Shown: positions 1-8,571 of the stretch, piece after piece
How the letters are laid out: each line of letters begins with the position of its first letter
Position numbering within the stretch: the stretch's first letter is position 1
From: Caballeronia sp. Lep1P3
GTDB lineage: Bacteria > Pseudomonadota > Gammaproteobacteria > Burkholderiales > Burkholderiaceae
Length of the DNA: 64,000 nt
Direction: 5' to 3'
Assembly: GCF_022879595.1 (NCBI RefSeq)
Contig: NZ_CP084268.1
Location: 310,001-374,000, forward strand
The notes under the pieces: generated by a model
Database searches by the model: none
Told to the model about the DNA's origin: nothing
The model's input: the letters and a program-made list of their open reading frames with translations, nothing else
Made by a program: the position numbers and the translations under genes

Positions 1-93
1 TGGACCACAGCGTTGCACTCCTCGCCCTAGCAAACCGCTTCACGCGCGACAGCCAAGGGTGCTTTTCATAAGAACGACATCGGTCCTAACGCC

Positions 94-1350
94 GTGAAAA
101 TACTCATCGTCAACACGCTGTACTACCCGGACAAGGTCGGGGGCGCCGAAGTATCGACGCAACTGCTCGCGGAAGGGCTCGTGCGGGCGGGCATGGAAGT
201 GAGCGTCGCGTGCGCGTCGGGTACGGGCTTCGACAGCGTGACCGCGTTGAACGGCGTGAGGGTCTATCGCATGCGCAATGCGAATCTCTATTGGCCGCAT
301 CAGCCGAAGAGACATTCGCGCGTCGCCAAGCTGCTCTGGCATGCCATCGATGTCCATAACGTCATCATGTCGCGCAAGCTCAAGAAGATCATCGCGCGCG
401 AAAAGCCGGACGTGGTCCATACGAGCAATCTCGCGTGCCTGTCGGTGGACATGTGGCGCGTCGCCCGCAATGCGGGCGTGCCTATCGTGCATACCGCGCG
501 CGACTACTATCTGATCTGCCCCGCCACCACGATGTTCTCCGATGCCGAGCCGTGCAAACGCCAGTGCGGTTCGTGCGCGCTGTATTCGGCGCCCAAGCGC
601 GCGGCATCGTCGCGTGTGGAAGTGGCCGTCGGCGTGAGCCGCTTCGTGTTGCAAAAGCATCTGGAAAGCGGCTATTTTCCCGAAGCCACGCGCACGGCTG
701 TCATCAATAACTGCTACGTGCCGAGTGTAGAGACAACGCCGTTCAAGCGCACGCGGCGCTATGAAGGCGGTCCCGTGCGGCTCGGCGTGCTCGGGCGCGT
801 TGCGCGGGACAAGGGCTCGGAAGTCGTGCTCGAACAATTGTCGGCGGATCGCACGCTCGACTGGACGCTCGCGTTCGGCGGCAGCGGCGACCCGGACTAC
901 ATCGCGTCGCTGCGGGCAAAGTATCGCGATCCGCGCGTGGAGTTTCTCGGCCACGTCAAGGCCGGCGACTTCCTGAACAGCATCGACATTCTCATCGTGC
1001 CTTCCATCTGGCACGAACCGTTCGGGCGCGTGATCGTGGAAGCGTATTCGTATGGCCTGCCGGTCGTCGGCGCGAATCGGGGCGGGATTCCCGAAGTCAT
1101 CGAGCCGCGTTCGAATCTCGTCTTCGACATGGGGCGTCCCGAGACGCTCATCGGCAAGATCGCGGAGGCCATCGAGCTGCTCAAGACGCCGTGCGTGCAT
1201 GACCACCTGCGCCGCCACGCCGATACCTTCAGTCCCGAGTCGATGGTCAACGCCTATCTCGACGTGTATCGCAGCGCGCTCGAAGGCGCGCTGACGCGAA
1301 GCGTGGAGCCGGTGGCGGCCGCCATCGCGCCCAAGGCGCGCATGGACTGA
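94..1350 (+). CDS. Family 4 glycosyltransferase
   Basis: A 418-residue GT-B glycosyltransferase, expected to transfer a sugar from a nucleotide donor in the cytoplasm or at the inner membrane; donor and acceptor are unknown. The N-terminal domain carries a GGAE motif near residue 17. The C-terminal domain carries EPFGRVIVE (Glu308 and Glu316), the EX7E signature of GT4 enzymes. A cysteine cluster (C142, C154, C158, C161) sits in the N-terminal domain and could bind a metal. The start is GTG at 94, chosen because MKILIVNTLYYPD is the classical GT4 beginning. No sugar operon surrounds it in the window, so its product cannot be named. Confidence 0.88.
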   Translation: MKILIVNTLYYPDKVGGAEVSTQLLAEGLVRAGMEVSVACASGTGFDSVTALNGVRVYRMRNANLYWPHQPKRHSRVAKLLWHAIDVHNVIMSRKLKKIIAREKPDVVHTSNLACLSVDMWRVARNAGVPIVHTARDYYLICPATTMFSDAEPCKRQCGSCALYSAPKRAASSRVEVAVGVSRFVLQKHLESGYFPEATRTAVINNCYVPSVETTPFKRTRRYEGGPVRLGVLGRVARDKGSEVVLEQLSADRTLDWTLAFGGSGDPDYIASLRAKYRDPRVEFLGHVKAGDFLNSIDILIVPSIWHEPFGRVIVEAYSYGLPVVGANRGGIPEVIEPRSNLVFDMGRPETLIGKIAEAIELLKTPCVHDHLRRHADTFSPESMVNAYLDVYRSALEGALTRSVEPVAAAIAPKARMD

Positions 1351-2472
1351 TCACTGAAACTTGACCGGCACCGGACTCGTCAGAAGATTCACGTAGAGGC
1401 TGAAGAAGCGGTTGTTGTCGTAGCGCGTGACGTAGGTGATTTTCTGCGGAGAAGCGCCCGGCCCGGGCGCATCCGGATACACGCGCACATGACCTTGATC
1501 TTCGCCGGGCGTCGTGTCGATGTCGAGATACGCGCTCTGCGTTTGCGTCGCATAAGTCGGATCGAGAAAGTACGCGATGGTCAGCGTGTCGTAGATATCC
1601 GTGTTGTCGGCGAAGGCGCCCGCGTTCTCCACGGCATAGACCTGGGTGACGGGCGTCTGTCCGGTCGGCGGATTGACGATCTGGTTATAGACGGTCTCGG
1701 TGAGCGGCACGGTGTTGGTCACGTCGAGCGGAATCACGCGCTGCGCGATGTTCGTCTGCAATAGCGTGCGCACGGCCACCGGATCGAACCACCAGTTCAG
1801 CTCGCCCACCGCGTTCGCGTTGCCGGGCACGTTCATCGCGCCGCCCATATAGACGATCTGCTTGATGAGCGGCACGATCTCCGGCGCTTTCTGCACGGCG
1901 GTGGCAAGGTTCGTCGGCGGTCCTACCTCGATGATCGTCACCTGATTCGGATAGCGCTTGATCCTGTCGATCATGAAGTCGGCGGCGGCCTGCGCCTGCA
2001 GCTTCGTGGACTGCGCGAAACCATCGGGCGGTGCGGTGAGTTGCGATGCGCTCGTCGGCTCCGGACGCATCCACGCGCCGAAGTAGCCGTTGGGATTGGC
2101 GGCCTGCTGCGCGCGGATGCTCGCGACATCGTATTGCAGCGGATAGTTCGCGCCCCCATACACGCCGACGCGATCCTGCACGCCCATGCGCTCGACGGCC
2201 TTGAGCGCGTCGGCCTCTTCCTGCAGCAGCCAGTCGTTGCCGGTCACGACGCACAGGCCGAGCAGGTTCACCTTGCCCTGCCCCATCAACTGACTCGTCA
2301 TCGCGAAGAGCTGGCCGTCGTCGCCCATCGTGTTGAAATCCGAATCGATGATGATCTTCGGCGCATCGTTGTAGGCATCGTGATGATCCGAGCCGCCGCA
2401 GCCCGCGAACACGCCCGCGACGAGCGAAGCGAACAACGGCACGACGAATCGTGCTGCATTGCGATGGGCCAT
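1351..2472 (-). CDS. Lipoprotein of the nucleoside hydrolase family
   Basis: A 373-residue protein with a lipoprotein signal (lipobox FAGC, Cys25), so it is probably anchored in the envelope. The mature part starts with DSDFNTMGDD (residues 43-52), a variant of the DTDxGxDD calcium-binding motif of inosine-uridine preferring nucleoside hydrolases, with about two extra residues between the Asp groups. EVGPPTNLA and YMGGAMNVPGN further match the family. The likely role is hydrolysis of the N-glycosidic bond of (deoxy)ribonucleosides in the periplasm. The insertion in the metal motif makes the exact substrate uncertain. The gene ends tail-to-tail with the upstream glycosyltransferase with no gap (TGA|TCA). 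Confidence 0.85.
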   Translation of the reverse strand: MAHRNAARFVVPLFASLVAGVFAGCGGSDHHDAYNDAPKIIIDSDFNTMGDDGQLFAMTSQLMGQGKVNLLGLCVVTGNDWLLQEEADALKAVERMGVQDRVGVYGGANYPLQYDVASIRAQQAANPNGYFGAWMRPEPTSASQLTAPPDGFAQSTKLQAQAAADFMIDRIKRYPNQVTIIEVGPPTNLATAVQKAPEIVPLIKQIVYMGGAMNVPGNANAVGELNWWFDPVAVRTLLQTNIAQRVIPLDVTNTVPLTETVYNQIVNPPTGQTPVTQVYAVENAGAFADNTDIYDTLTIAYFLDPTYATQTQSAYLDIDTTPGEDQGHVRVYPDAPGPGASPQKITYVTRYDNNRFFSLYVNLLTSPVPVKFQ

Positions 2473-2627
2473 GATGTCGTCTCCGGTGTTTCAGTTCATT
2501 CTAGGAGCAAATCGCGAGGGCATTGCAGCATCCGGAGCCGATGCGTGACGGACCGCGCCTTGCTATCGGCAGTTCTGACTTCTCAGGTTTCCAAGCCCCC
2601 GCGCAACGAACGCCGACAGGTTCTCTC

Positions 2628-2996
2628 ATGCTGCTTTCTCTTGCCGTCCTGCTGCTCTTCCAGTGCCTCGGAGAAGGCATCTCGTACATGTTCCGGCTGC
2701 CCGTTCCCGGGCCGGTCGTCGGCATGTTGCTGCTGCTCGCCTTTCTGATTGCGCGTCCGCGCGCCGCCGATGCGATCGAGCCGACCGCGAATGAACTGCT
2801 GCGTCATCTGTCGCTGCTCTTCGTGCCGGCGGGCGTCGGCATCATGGCGTCGGCGAGCGCGGTGCGCGGCGATCTCGTCGCGGTGGCGCTCGCAATCGTC
2901 GTCAGCACGACGCTCGGCATCGCCGTGACCGCGCTCGTCATGCGCGCGCTGATGCGCCGGCAGACGGACCGCGAAGCCGGAAGCCAGGCGTCATGA
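2628..2996 (+). CDS. CidA/LrgA family membrane protein
   Basis: A 122-residue integral membrane protein with about four hydrophobic segments. The family signature FRLPVPGPVVGMLLL lies near the N terminus and FVPAGVGIM follows in the middle. CidA/LrgA proteins are described as holin-like or as part of a metabolite export pair. The start at 2628 was chosen because the membrane segment begins immediately (MLLSLAVLLLF); the frame is open further upstream but encodes no family-like sequence there. It overlaps the LrgB-like gene by 4 bp (ATGA), so the two are almost certainly co-translated partners. Confidence 0.88.
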   Translation: MLLSLAVLLLFQCLGEGISYMFRLPVPGPVVGMLLLLAFLIARPRAADAIEPTANELLRHLSLLFVPAGVGIMASASAVRGDLVAVALAIVVSTTLGIAVTALVMRALMRRQTDREAGSQAS

Positions 2997-3727
2997 ACGC
3001 GATTCCGCGCCTCAACGCGATATGGGTCTACCTCGCGGCATCGCCGCTGCTCGGGCTCACTATCACGCTCTTCGCCTATCTCGTCGCGCAATCCGTCTAC
3101 GCGCGATGCCGCTTCAACCCGCTCGCCAATCCCGTTCTGATCGCGGTGGCGCTCATCGTCGCACTCTTACAGATCAGTCATACGCCGTATCCGACTTACT
3201 TCGAAGGCGCGCAGTTCGTGCACTTTCTGCTCGGGCCGGCGACCGTCGCGCTCGCGCTGCCGCTCTATCGACAGCTCGGCAATCTTCGACGGCTCGCCGC
3301 GCCGATCATCGTCGCGCTCTTCGCGGGATCGATGACGGCGATCGTGTCCGCCGTCGCGGTGGCGTCGTGGCTCGGCGCATCGAAAGCGACCGTCGCCTCG
3401 CTCGCGCCGAAGTCCGCGACCACGCCCATCGCGATGGCGGTGGCCACGTCCATCGGCGGCATTCCGTCTTTGACGGCGGTGCTCGTCATTTCGACGGGCA
3501 TCTTCGGCGCGGTGTTCGCGCGCGTGATTCTCAACGCGCTGCGCGTGACGGAGCCGCAGGCGCGCGGCTTCGCGCTCGGCGTCGCGTCGCACGGCATCGG
3601 CACGGCGCGCGCGTTTCAGATCAGTCAGGAGATGGGCGCGTTCGCCGGCCTCGGCATGGGCCTCAACGGAATCCTCACGTCGTTTCTCGTCCCGGTGATG
3701 GTGCCGGTGCTTGCGCGCTGGCTTTGA
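2993..3727 (+). CDS. LrgB/CidB family membrane protein
   Basis: A 244-residue polytopic membrane protein matching the LrgB family in length and motifs, notably LAPKSATTPIAMAVATSIGG (about residues 137-156) and the C-terminal SHGIGTARAF. It is the usual partner of the LrgA-like protein encoded just upstream with a 4-bp overlap. Homologues act in murein hydrolase control or in glycolate/pyruvate-type metabolite transport; plant PLGG1 is an LrgA-LrgB fusion that moves glycolate. Which role applies here cannot be read from the sequence. Confidence 0.9.
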   Translation: MNAIPRLNAIWVYLAASPLLGLTITLFAYLVAQSVYARCRFNPLANPVLIAVALIVALLQISHTPYPTYFEGAQFVHFLLGPATVALALPLYRQLGNLRRLAAPIIVALFAGSMTAIVSAVAVASWLGASKATVASLAPKSATTPIAMAVATSIGGIPSLTAVLVISTGIFGAVFARVILNALRVTEPQARGFALGVASHGIGTARAFQISQEMGAFAGLGMGLNGILTSFLVPVMVPVLARWL

Positions 3728-3894
3728 TGCGCGGCTGCGTGGCCGTGCGTATCGAAACGCACGGCTTTGCGAGCCGCGTCGCGCGCTGGATGGCGATGGC
3801 GATATCGCCCGCGTTCCTGCACGCTAAGCTCGCCGATAAGCCGCTCGATGTCGCGTGGGAAAAGCTCGACTGGTCGGACACGCGCACGCCGTGA
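3727..3894 (+). CDS. Possible small protein, unknown
   Basis: A 55-codon frame begins with an ATG overlapping the lrgB-like stop (TGATG), an arrangement compatible with translational coupling. The peptide ends in ADKPLDVAWEKLDWSDTRTP, which does not look like a GC-rich shadow translation, but no family is recognised. It stops 3 bp before the convergent alpha/beta hydrolase gene. It may equally be a gene remnant. Confidence 0.25.
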   Translation: MRGCVAVRIETHGFASRVARWMAMAISPAFLHAKLADKPLDVAWEKLDWSDTRTP

Positions 3895-3897
3895 CGC

Positions 3898-4878
3898 TCA
3901 TTCGATCGCGATTGCGTCGATTGCGTCGATTGCGTCGATCGCGTCTGCGATGCGGCCTGCGTCGTCGTAATGAATCATGTGGCCGCGATGCGGCACCAAC
4001 GAAAGCACGCTCTGCCCGATGTCCCCGGAAAGACGACCCGACTGCGTCCGTGCATCGACGATCGCATCGTCTTCGCCCGCGAAGATACGCACCGGAATCC
4101 GAAGCTCGCCATAACGCTGCGACAACTGATGCGCGGCGGGCACCATGAACGCGGCGTCTTCACTGATTGCGCGCATCTGCGATGGACGCAGCACCATCTC
4201 GCGCGGTATGTGCGCGTCGAACGCGTCGGGCACGGATTGCGGCGCGAACATCGCCCGCACGTTGGGCCGGAACATCAGCCGCCCGCCGATGGGCGAGACC
4301 GTGTAGCGCATCACGTCGCCGATGACGGGAACCGCCGCCGGCGCGGTCATCAGCACGTCGAAGCGCGCGCTCGGATAGAAGTAGCCGGAAATGAGCGTGA
4401 GGCCGTCGATTTCGATGCGCGGTTCGAGCGCCATCGCAAGCGCCACGAGACAGCCAAGCGATTGCCCGACCACGACCGCGCGCGTCAGGCCCATGAGCCT
4501 CAGCGCCTTCTGAAGGATCTCGGCCTGCGCCTGCGGCGTCCATGCGCGGTCGCGCGGGCGCTCGCTATAGCCGAAGCCCGGACGGTCGAACGCGATCACG
4601 CGGTGCCGCGTGGCGAGCCGGTCGAATAGTCCGCTCGCGACATAGTCCTGCATCATCACGAGATTGCCGTGCAACAGCACGACGAGCGGCCCCTCGCCTT
4701 CGTCGATGTAATGCAGGCGCACGCCATCGACCTCGATGAATTGTCCGATGGGCGGATGCTCGCGCTCCGCCTTGCGCGCGTTCAACGCGGCCCAGGCCGC
4801 AACGCCCAGCGACACGGCTGCCGCGCCGCCGGCCAGTAACTTCCCCGCTGACGATTCGTTTCTTCTGGATAGACGCAT
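3898..4878 (-). CDS. Alpha/beta hydrolase with N-terminal membrane anchor
   Basis: A 326-residue alpha/beta-hydrolase-fold protein. Residues 13-32 form a hydrophobic stretch that may be an uncleaved membrane anchor or signal. The oxyanion-hole motif LLHGN is at 68-72. The nucleophile elbow GQSLG places Ser140. Asp270 or Asp271 in GEDD and His300 in RGHMIH complete the catalytic triad. The substrate is unknown; the closest broad class is small-ester or epoxide/haloperoxidase-like hydrolases. The C terminus is a short repeat (AIDAIDAIDAI) encoded by a 9-bp tandem repeat that could vary in number. Confidence 0.85.
   Translation of the reverse strand: MRLSRRNESSAGKLLAGGAAAVSLGVAAWAALNARKAEREHPPIGQFIEVDGVRLHYIDEGEGPLVVLLHGNLVMMQDYVASGLFDRLATRHRVIAFDRPGFGYSERPRDRAWTPQAQAEILQKALRLMGLTRAVVVGQSLGCLVALAMALEPRIEIDGLTLISGYFYPSARFDVLMTAPAAVPVIGDVMRYTVSPIGGRLMFRPNVRAMFAPQSVPDAFDAHIPREMVLRPSQMRAISEDAAFMVPAAHQLSQRYGELRIPVRIFAGEDDAIVDARTQSGRLSGDIGQSVLSLVPHRGHMIHYDDAGRIADAIDAIDAIDAIAIE
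3911..3946. repeat. 9-bp tandem repeat in the hydrolase C terminus
   Basis: ATTGCGTCG occurs three times perfectly (3911-3937) followed by a degenerate fourth copy. The unit is a multiple of three, so a change in copy number would only lengthen or shorten the AIDAID tail of the minus-strand alpha/beta hydrolase. Confidence 0.85.
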
Positions 4879-4965
4879 GATTCCCCGATGGTGTGTTCGT
4901 GAGAGCGCGATGCGCGCAAAGGCGTGCAGCGAGCAACGCGCATGCCATCGGGAATCAGGCGCGAG

Positions 4966-5481
4966 TTACTTATGCAGTTTGGCGTCGGTGTCCTTCGCGA
5001 GTTGAAGATGCTCGCGCAACGTAGCGAGGCCGTCGGCGGCGAGCGCGCGCACGTCGGGATCGCTCGCGTGATCCGCCTGATCGCTGAAGTGCTTCACGTC
5101 GGCTTCGTGATCGGACACGTTGTGCTTCATGAATACGGTATCGAATGCGTGGCCCGACAGCGGCTTGAGCGCGGCGTAAGTCGTGCGCTGGACGAGGGTC
5201 GTGCCATCCGGCAGGCGATAGCCCTTCTTCTGCGCAAGCGCGGCGATGCGCGCGTCGAGTGCCTTGTGATCGGCGATCATGCGTTGCGCGAACGCCTTTA
5301 CCGCGGGGTCATGCGTTGACTTCAGCGCAAGCTCGCAGCTTTCGATTTCCGCGCGGCCATCCTGGATGGCATCGCCGAGAAAGCGTGCGGCGCTGTCGTC
5401 GGTTGCGGCTTGCGCGATGTTCACGATGCCGGCCACCCCGAGAAGCAGCGCGCAGATCGAAGAGCGGTATGCGATGGACAT
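4966..5481 (-). CDS. Exported DUF4142 protein
   Basis: A protein with a cleavable signal peptide (ending ...VNIAQA|ATDD) followed by an all-helical DUF4142 domain. Typical features are the paired helices with HKALDARIAALAQKKGY and MKHNVSDHEADVKHF, giving a ferritin-like histidine pattern. It is predicted to be periplasmic; the family is often linked to stress responses but has no firm biochemical role. I favour the ATG at 5481 (171 residues), which gives a standard signal peptide and has GGAG 12 bases upstream. An in-frame ATG at 5499 would add six residues. Confidence 0.8.
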   Translation of the reverse strand: MSIAYRSSICALLLGVAGIVNIAQAATDDSAARFLGDAIQDGRAEIESCELALKSTHDPAVKAFAQRMIADHKALDARIAALAQKKGYRLPDGTTLVQRTTYAALKPLSGHAFDTVFMKHNVSDHEADVKHFSDQADHASDPDVRALAADGLATLREHLQLAKDTDAKLHK

Positions 5482-5569
5482 GAGCGTGGTTTTCTCCATG
5501 AAAGAAACGTTCGGAACGGTGCTTGCTCGTCTGCAAAGAACAACCTTTTCCGCAGACGAGGCAATCGCA

Positions 5570-5782
5570 ATGAATCAGCAACCCGAAAACGGCCACATCG
5601 AAAGCCAGCCGATTCCCGGCCATACCGAAAACATCCCGGCGAATCCGTCGGACGATCCCAAGCGCGGCCCGACCGAAGACCGCGCGCCCGATGCGACGCC
5701 CGATACCAAGCCCGGCACGCCGCCCGGAACGCAGAGCGAAAGCGACCGCCTGAAGACGCCGGAAGACGGCAATCCGGTGTAA
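5570..5782 (+). CDS. Small acidic, proline-rich disordered protein
   Basis: A 70-residue protein rich in Pro, Asp, Glu, Asn and Thr with no hydrophobic core, probably intrinsically disordered. A good ribosome binding site (ACGAGG, 5556-5561) lies 8 bases before the ATG, which supports translation. Function is unknown. A similar short Pro/Asp/Gln-rich protein is encoded at 16775-16948. It is divergent from the DUF4142 gene and convergent with the CBS-domain gene, in a neighbourhood that looks stress-related. Confidence 0.65.
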   Translation: MNQQPENGHIESQPIPGHTENIPANPSDDPKRGPTEDRAPDATPDTKPGTPPGTQSESDRLKTPEDGNPV

Positions 5783-5794
5783 GCGCGCGGGGTT

Positions 5795-6220
5795 TCAGCG
5801 GTCCGGCACGGATGGCGTCGATATGGCCTGCAGCGTCGAGGACACTTCGCCGTCCGAGTAAATCGCGATGTCGCCGAGCGCGAGCATGCCGACGAGCTTC
5901 TTCTCGCTGTCCACGACAGGCATGCGGCGAATCTGCAACTGCTCCATGCGGCGCATCGCGTCTTCGATCTCGTCGTCCTCGAAGCACCATTCGACCGGCT
6001 CGCTCGCGACTTCCTGCACCGTGCACGACGACTCCTTTCCGGCCGACACCGCGCGCACGACGATATCGCGGTCCGTCACGACGCCCTTCACGCGTTCGCC
6101 GTCGCATACGGGCAGCGCGCCGACGTTCAGTTCGTCCATCAACTCGGCCGCGCGGCGAATGCTCTCGCCCGGCGCGATGCTCTGCACATCCCTTGTCATT
6201 ACTTCGGCAACCTTCGTCAT
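5795..6220 (-). CDS. CBS-domain protein
   Basis: A 141-residue protein made of two CBS domains (about residues 8-60 and 75-130), with the usual ALPVCDGERVKGVVTDRDIV and RRMPVVDSEKKLVGMLALGDIA segments. Such Bateman modules bind adenine nucleotides and act as energy or redox sensors. No enzymatic domain is attached. The start at 6220 was chosen because GAGGAGGAAGCC directly precedes that ATG; the longer frame upstream is Cys/Arg-rich and not family-like. Confidence 0.88.
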   Translation of the reverse strand: MTKVAEVMTRDVQSIAPGESIRRAAELMDELNVGALPVCDGERVKGVVTDRDIVVRAVSAGKESSCTVQEVASEPVEWCFEDDEIEDAMRRMEQLQIRRMPVVDSEKKLVGMLALGDIAIYSDGEVSSTLQAISTPSVPDR

Positions 6221-6345
6221 GGCTTCCTCCTCGAGATGTCGCCACGTTTGAACGCAGCAAACGCAGCATGCGGCGTGCCGTTGCCGCAAGGCGGTCGGCC
6301 TGCTGATTGCTAGCTGAGCCGCATCGGGTCAATGCGGAACACATA

Positions 6346-7434
6346 ATGAAAATCGCACAGGTCGCACCGCTCTACGAGAGCGTCCCTCCTATCGCATATG
6401 GCGCCACGGAGCGCATCATTTCTTATCTGACAGAAGCGCTCGTCGCGCTCGGACACGAAGTCACGCTGTTCGCCACGCACGATTCGCACACGCGCGCGCG
6501 GCTGGTTTCGAGCGCACCGACTGCGCTCTGGCGCGACGAGCGCGTGTGGGACACGACGAGTCATCATCTGCGCCAGCTCGACGCGGTCATCCGCCGCTCC
6601 GCGCAATTCGACGTGATCCACTTTCACACCGAGCCGATTCATCTGCCGATGCAGCGCTTTCTCTCATGCCCGTCGGTCACGACGATGCACGGGCGCCTCT
6701 TGCCCGCCGATCACGGCCCGCTCTTCGAGACGTTCGCGGACGCTCCGCTCGTCTCCATCTCCGACAGCCAGCGCAACGGCGCGCCGCACGCGAACTGGCG
6801 CGCGACGGTGCATCACGGTCTCGCGTCCGGCGAGATGCGTTATTCGAACGCTCGCGGCGACTATCTGCTCTTCGTCGGCCGCGTGATGCCGGAAAAGCGC
6901 ATCGACCGCGCCATCGAGATCGCGCGGCGCGCGGGGCTGCCGCTCAAGATCGCGGCGGCCGTCCATCCCGGCGAGCGCGCGTACTTCAAGGAAGAAATCT
7001 GGCCGCTTGTCACGGCTTCGCAATCGTTCGTGGAGTATCTCGGCGAAGTGGGCGGCGAAACGCGCCGCGCGCTCTTCGCGAACGCGCGTGCACTCGTTTT
7101 TCCGATCGACTGGGAAGAGCCGTTCGGCCTCGTGATGATCGAAGCGATGGCCTCCGGCACGCCGGTGATCGCGTTCCGGCGCGGCGCGGTGCCCGAAGTC
7201 GTCGAGCATGGCGTGAACGGCTTTATCGTCGATGACGTCGATCAGGCCGTGGATGCCGTGCGCGCGCTGGGCGAGATCGACCCCGCGCGCTGCCGCCAGA
7301 GCTTCGAGAAGCGCTTTTCCGCCGAACGCATGGCGCGCGATTACCTCGCGGTCTATCGCGATCTCATCGACGAGCGCGCGGCGGCGAAGGCATTCATCGC
7401 CGCAGCCGACACCGACGACGCGCTCCAGGCATAA
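6346..7434 (+). CDS. Family 4 glycosyltransferase (first of two paralogues)
   Basis: A 362-residue GT-B glycosyltransferase beginning MKIAQVAPLYESVPP, a recognisable GT4 subfamily start. It has YGATERIISYLTEALV in the acceptor domain, LFVGRVMPEKRIDRAI at the linker, and EEPFGLVMIEAMASGTPVI (EX7E) in the donor domain. The upstream in-frame ATG at 6307 was rejected because the family begins at 6346. The next gene, 3 bp downstream, encodes a close paralogue; both precede a phosphatase-ATPase fusion gene and probably form one operon. Confidence 0.9.
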   Translation: MKIAQVAPLYESVPPIAYGATERIISYLTEALVALGHEVTLFATHDSHTRARLVSSAPTALWRDERVWDTTSHHLRQLDAVIRRSAQFDVIHFHTEPIHLPMQRFLSCPSVTTMHGRLLPADHGPLFETFADAPLVSISDSQRNGAPHANWRATVHHGLASGEMRYSNARGDYLLFVGRVMPEKRIDRAIEIARRAGLPLKIAAAVHPGERAYFKEEIWPLVTASQSFVEYLGEVGGETRRALFANARALVFPIDWEEPFGLVMIEAMASGTPVIAFRRGAVPEVVEHGVNGFIVDDVDQAVDAVRALGEIDPARCRQSFEKRFSAERMARDYLAVYRDLIDERAAAKAFIAAADTDDALQA

Positions 7435-7437
7435 CGA

Positions 7438-8556
7438 ATGCAAACACGGATGGCCATGCGTATCGCTCAAGTTTCCACTCTTTACGAAAGCGTTCCGCCG
7501 CGGCGTTACGGCGGCATCGAGCGGATCGTGTCGTATCTCAGCGAGGAACTCGTGAGGCTCGGCCACGACGTCACGCTCTTCGCAAGCGCGGACTCGCGCA
7601 CGAGCGCGAAGCTCGTCGCGGGCAGCGACTGCGCGGTGCGGCTCGTCGAAGATACCGCCGACCCGCAGGCCTTTCACTTCGCGATGCTCGAAGATGTCGT
7701 GGCCGCGTCGGAAGACTTCGACATCGTCCACTTTCATACGGACTACCAGAGCTTTCCGTTCGCGCGCCGCATGCAGTGCGCGCATGTGACGACGCTGCAC
7801 TGGCGGCTCGACGTCCCCGGTCTCGAACCGATGTATCGCCGTTTCGCGGACATTCCGCTCGTCTCCATTTCGAACGCGCAGCGCGCGCCGCTGCCGTGGC
7901 TCGCGTGGGCGGGCACCGTGCATCACGGCCTGCCGGAGACGCTCTATCCGTTTCATGAGCGCGCGGGCGGTCATCTGGCGTTCGTCGGCAGAATTGCGCC
8001 CGCGAAGGGCCCGGACGCGGCCATCCGCATCGCGCGCCGCGCGAACGTGCCGCTGAGAATCGCCGCGAAGGTCGATGAAGCAGACCGCCCGTATTTCGAC
8101 AGCGCGGTCGCGCCGCTCGTTCAGGCGCCGCTCGTCGAATTCGTCGGCGAACAGGACGATGCCGGCAAGCGCCGGCTGCTCGGCAATGCGCGCGCGCTGC
8201 TTTTTCCGATCGACTGGCCCGAGCCGTTCGGCCTCGTCATGATCGAGGCGCTCGCGTGCGGCACGCCCGTCATCGCGTTCGGGCGCGGCTCGGTGCCGGA
8301 GATCATCGAGGACGGCGTGAACGGCTTCGTCGTGCGCGACGAAGACGAAGCGGTGCAGGCCGTCGCGCGTCTCGGCGAGATCGACCGCCGGCGCTGCCGC
8401 GAGACGTTCGAGCGCCGCTTCACCGCCGAGCGCATGGCGCGCGATTACGTGGACGTATATCGGCGCGTGATCGAAACGCGCGATGCCCGCGATGCCCGCG
8501 ATGCCCGCGCGTCGGACTGTGAGCCGTCGCCGTCGCTCGTCACGCAAGATCCCTAA
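7438..8556 (+). CDS. Family 4 glycosyltransferase (second paralogue)
   Basis: A 372-residue paralogue of the preceding protein. It shares the start (MRIAQVSTLYESVPPRRYGG), VHFHTD, LAFVGRIAPAKGPDAAI and the EX7E block EPFGLVMIEALACGTPVI. The shared organisation shows a tandem duplication, and residue differences imply separate acceptors or sequential transfer steps. An ATG at 7453 (MRIAQVS) is an alternative start that fits the family better than the one at 7438. The C-terminal tail contains RDARDARDA, encoded by a 9-bp tandem repeat. The HAD-ATPase fusion starts 15 bp downstream. Confidence 0.9.
   Translation: MQTRMAMRIAQVSTLYESVPPRRYGGIERIVSYLSEELVRLGHDVTLFASADSRTSAKLVAGSDCAVRLVEDTADPQAFHFAMLEDVVAASEDFDIVHFHTDYQSFPFARRMQCAHVTTLHWRLDVPGLEPMYRRFADIPLVSISNAQRAPLPWLAWAGTVHHGLPETLYPFHERAGGHLAFVGRIAPAKGPDAAIRIARRANVPLRIAAKVDEADRPYFDSAVAPLVQAPLVEFVGEQDDAGKRRLLGNARALLFPIDWPEPFGLVMIEALACGTPVIAFGRGSVPEIIEDGVNGFVVRDEDEAVQAVARLGEIDRRRCRETFERRFTAERMARDYVDVYRRVIETRDARDARDARASDCEPSPSLVTQDP
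8482..8508. repeat. 9-bp tandem repeat in the glycosyltransferase tail
   Basis: GATGCCCGC is repeated three times without error, encoding RDARDARDA near the C terminus of the second glycosyltransferase. The unit keeps frame, so copy-number change would alter only tail length. Confidence 0.85.
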
Positions 8557-8571
8557 CGGAGGAACCACCGT

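Noticed and set aside
2041..2748. A 235-codon plus-strand frame spanning the nucleoside hydrolase start
   Set aside because: Mostly antisense to the hydrolase; no motif, and the LrgA-like gene uses another frame.
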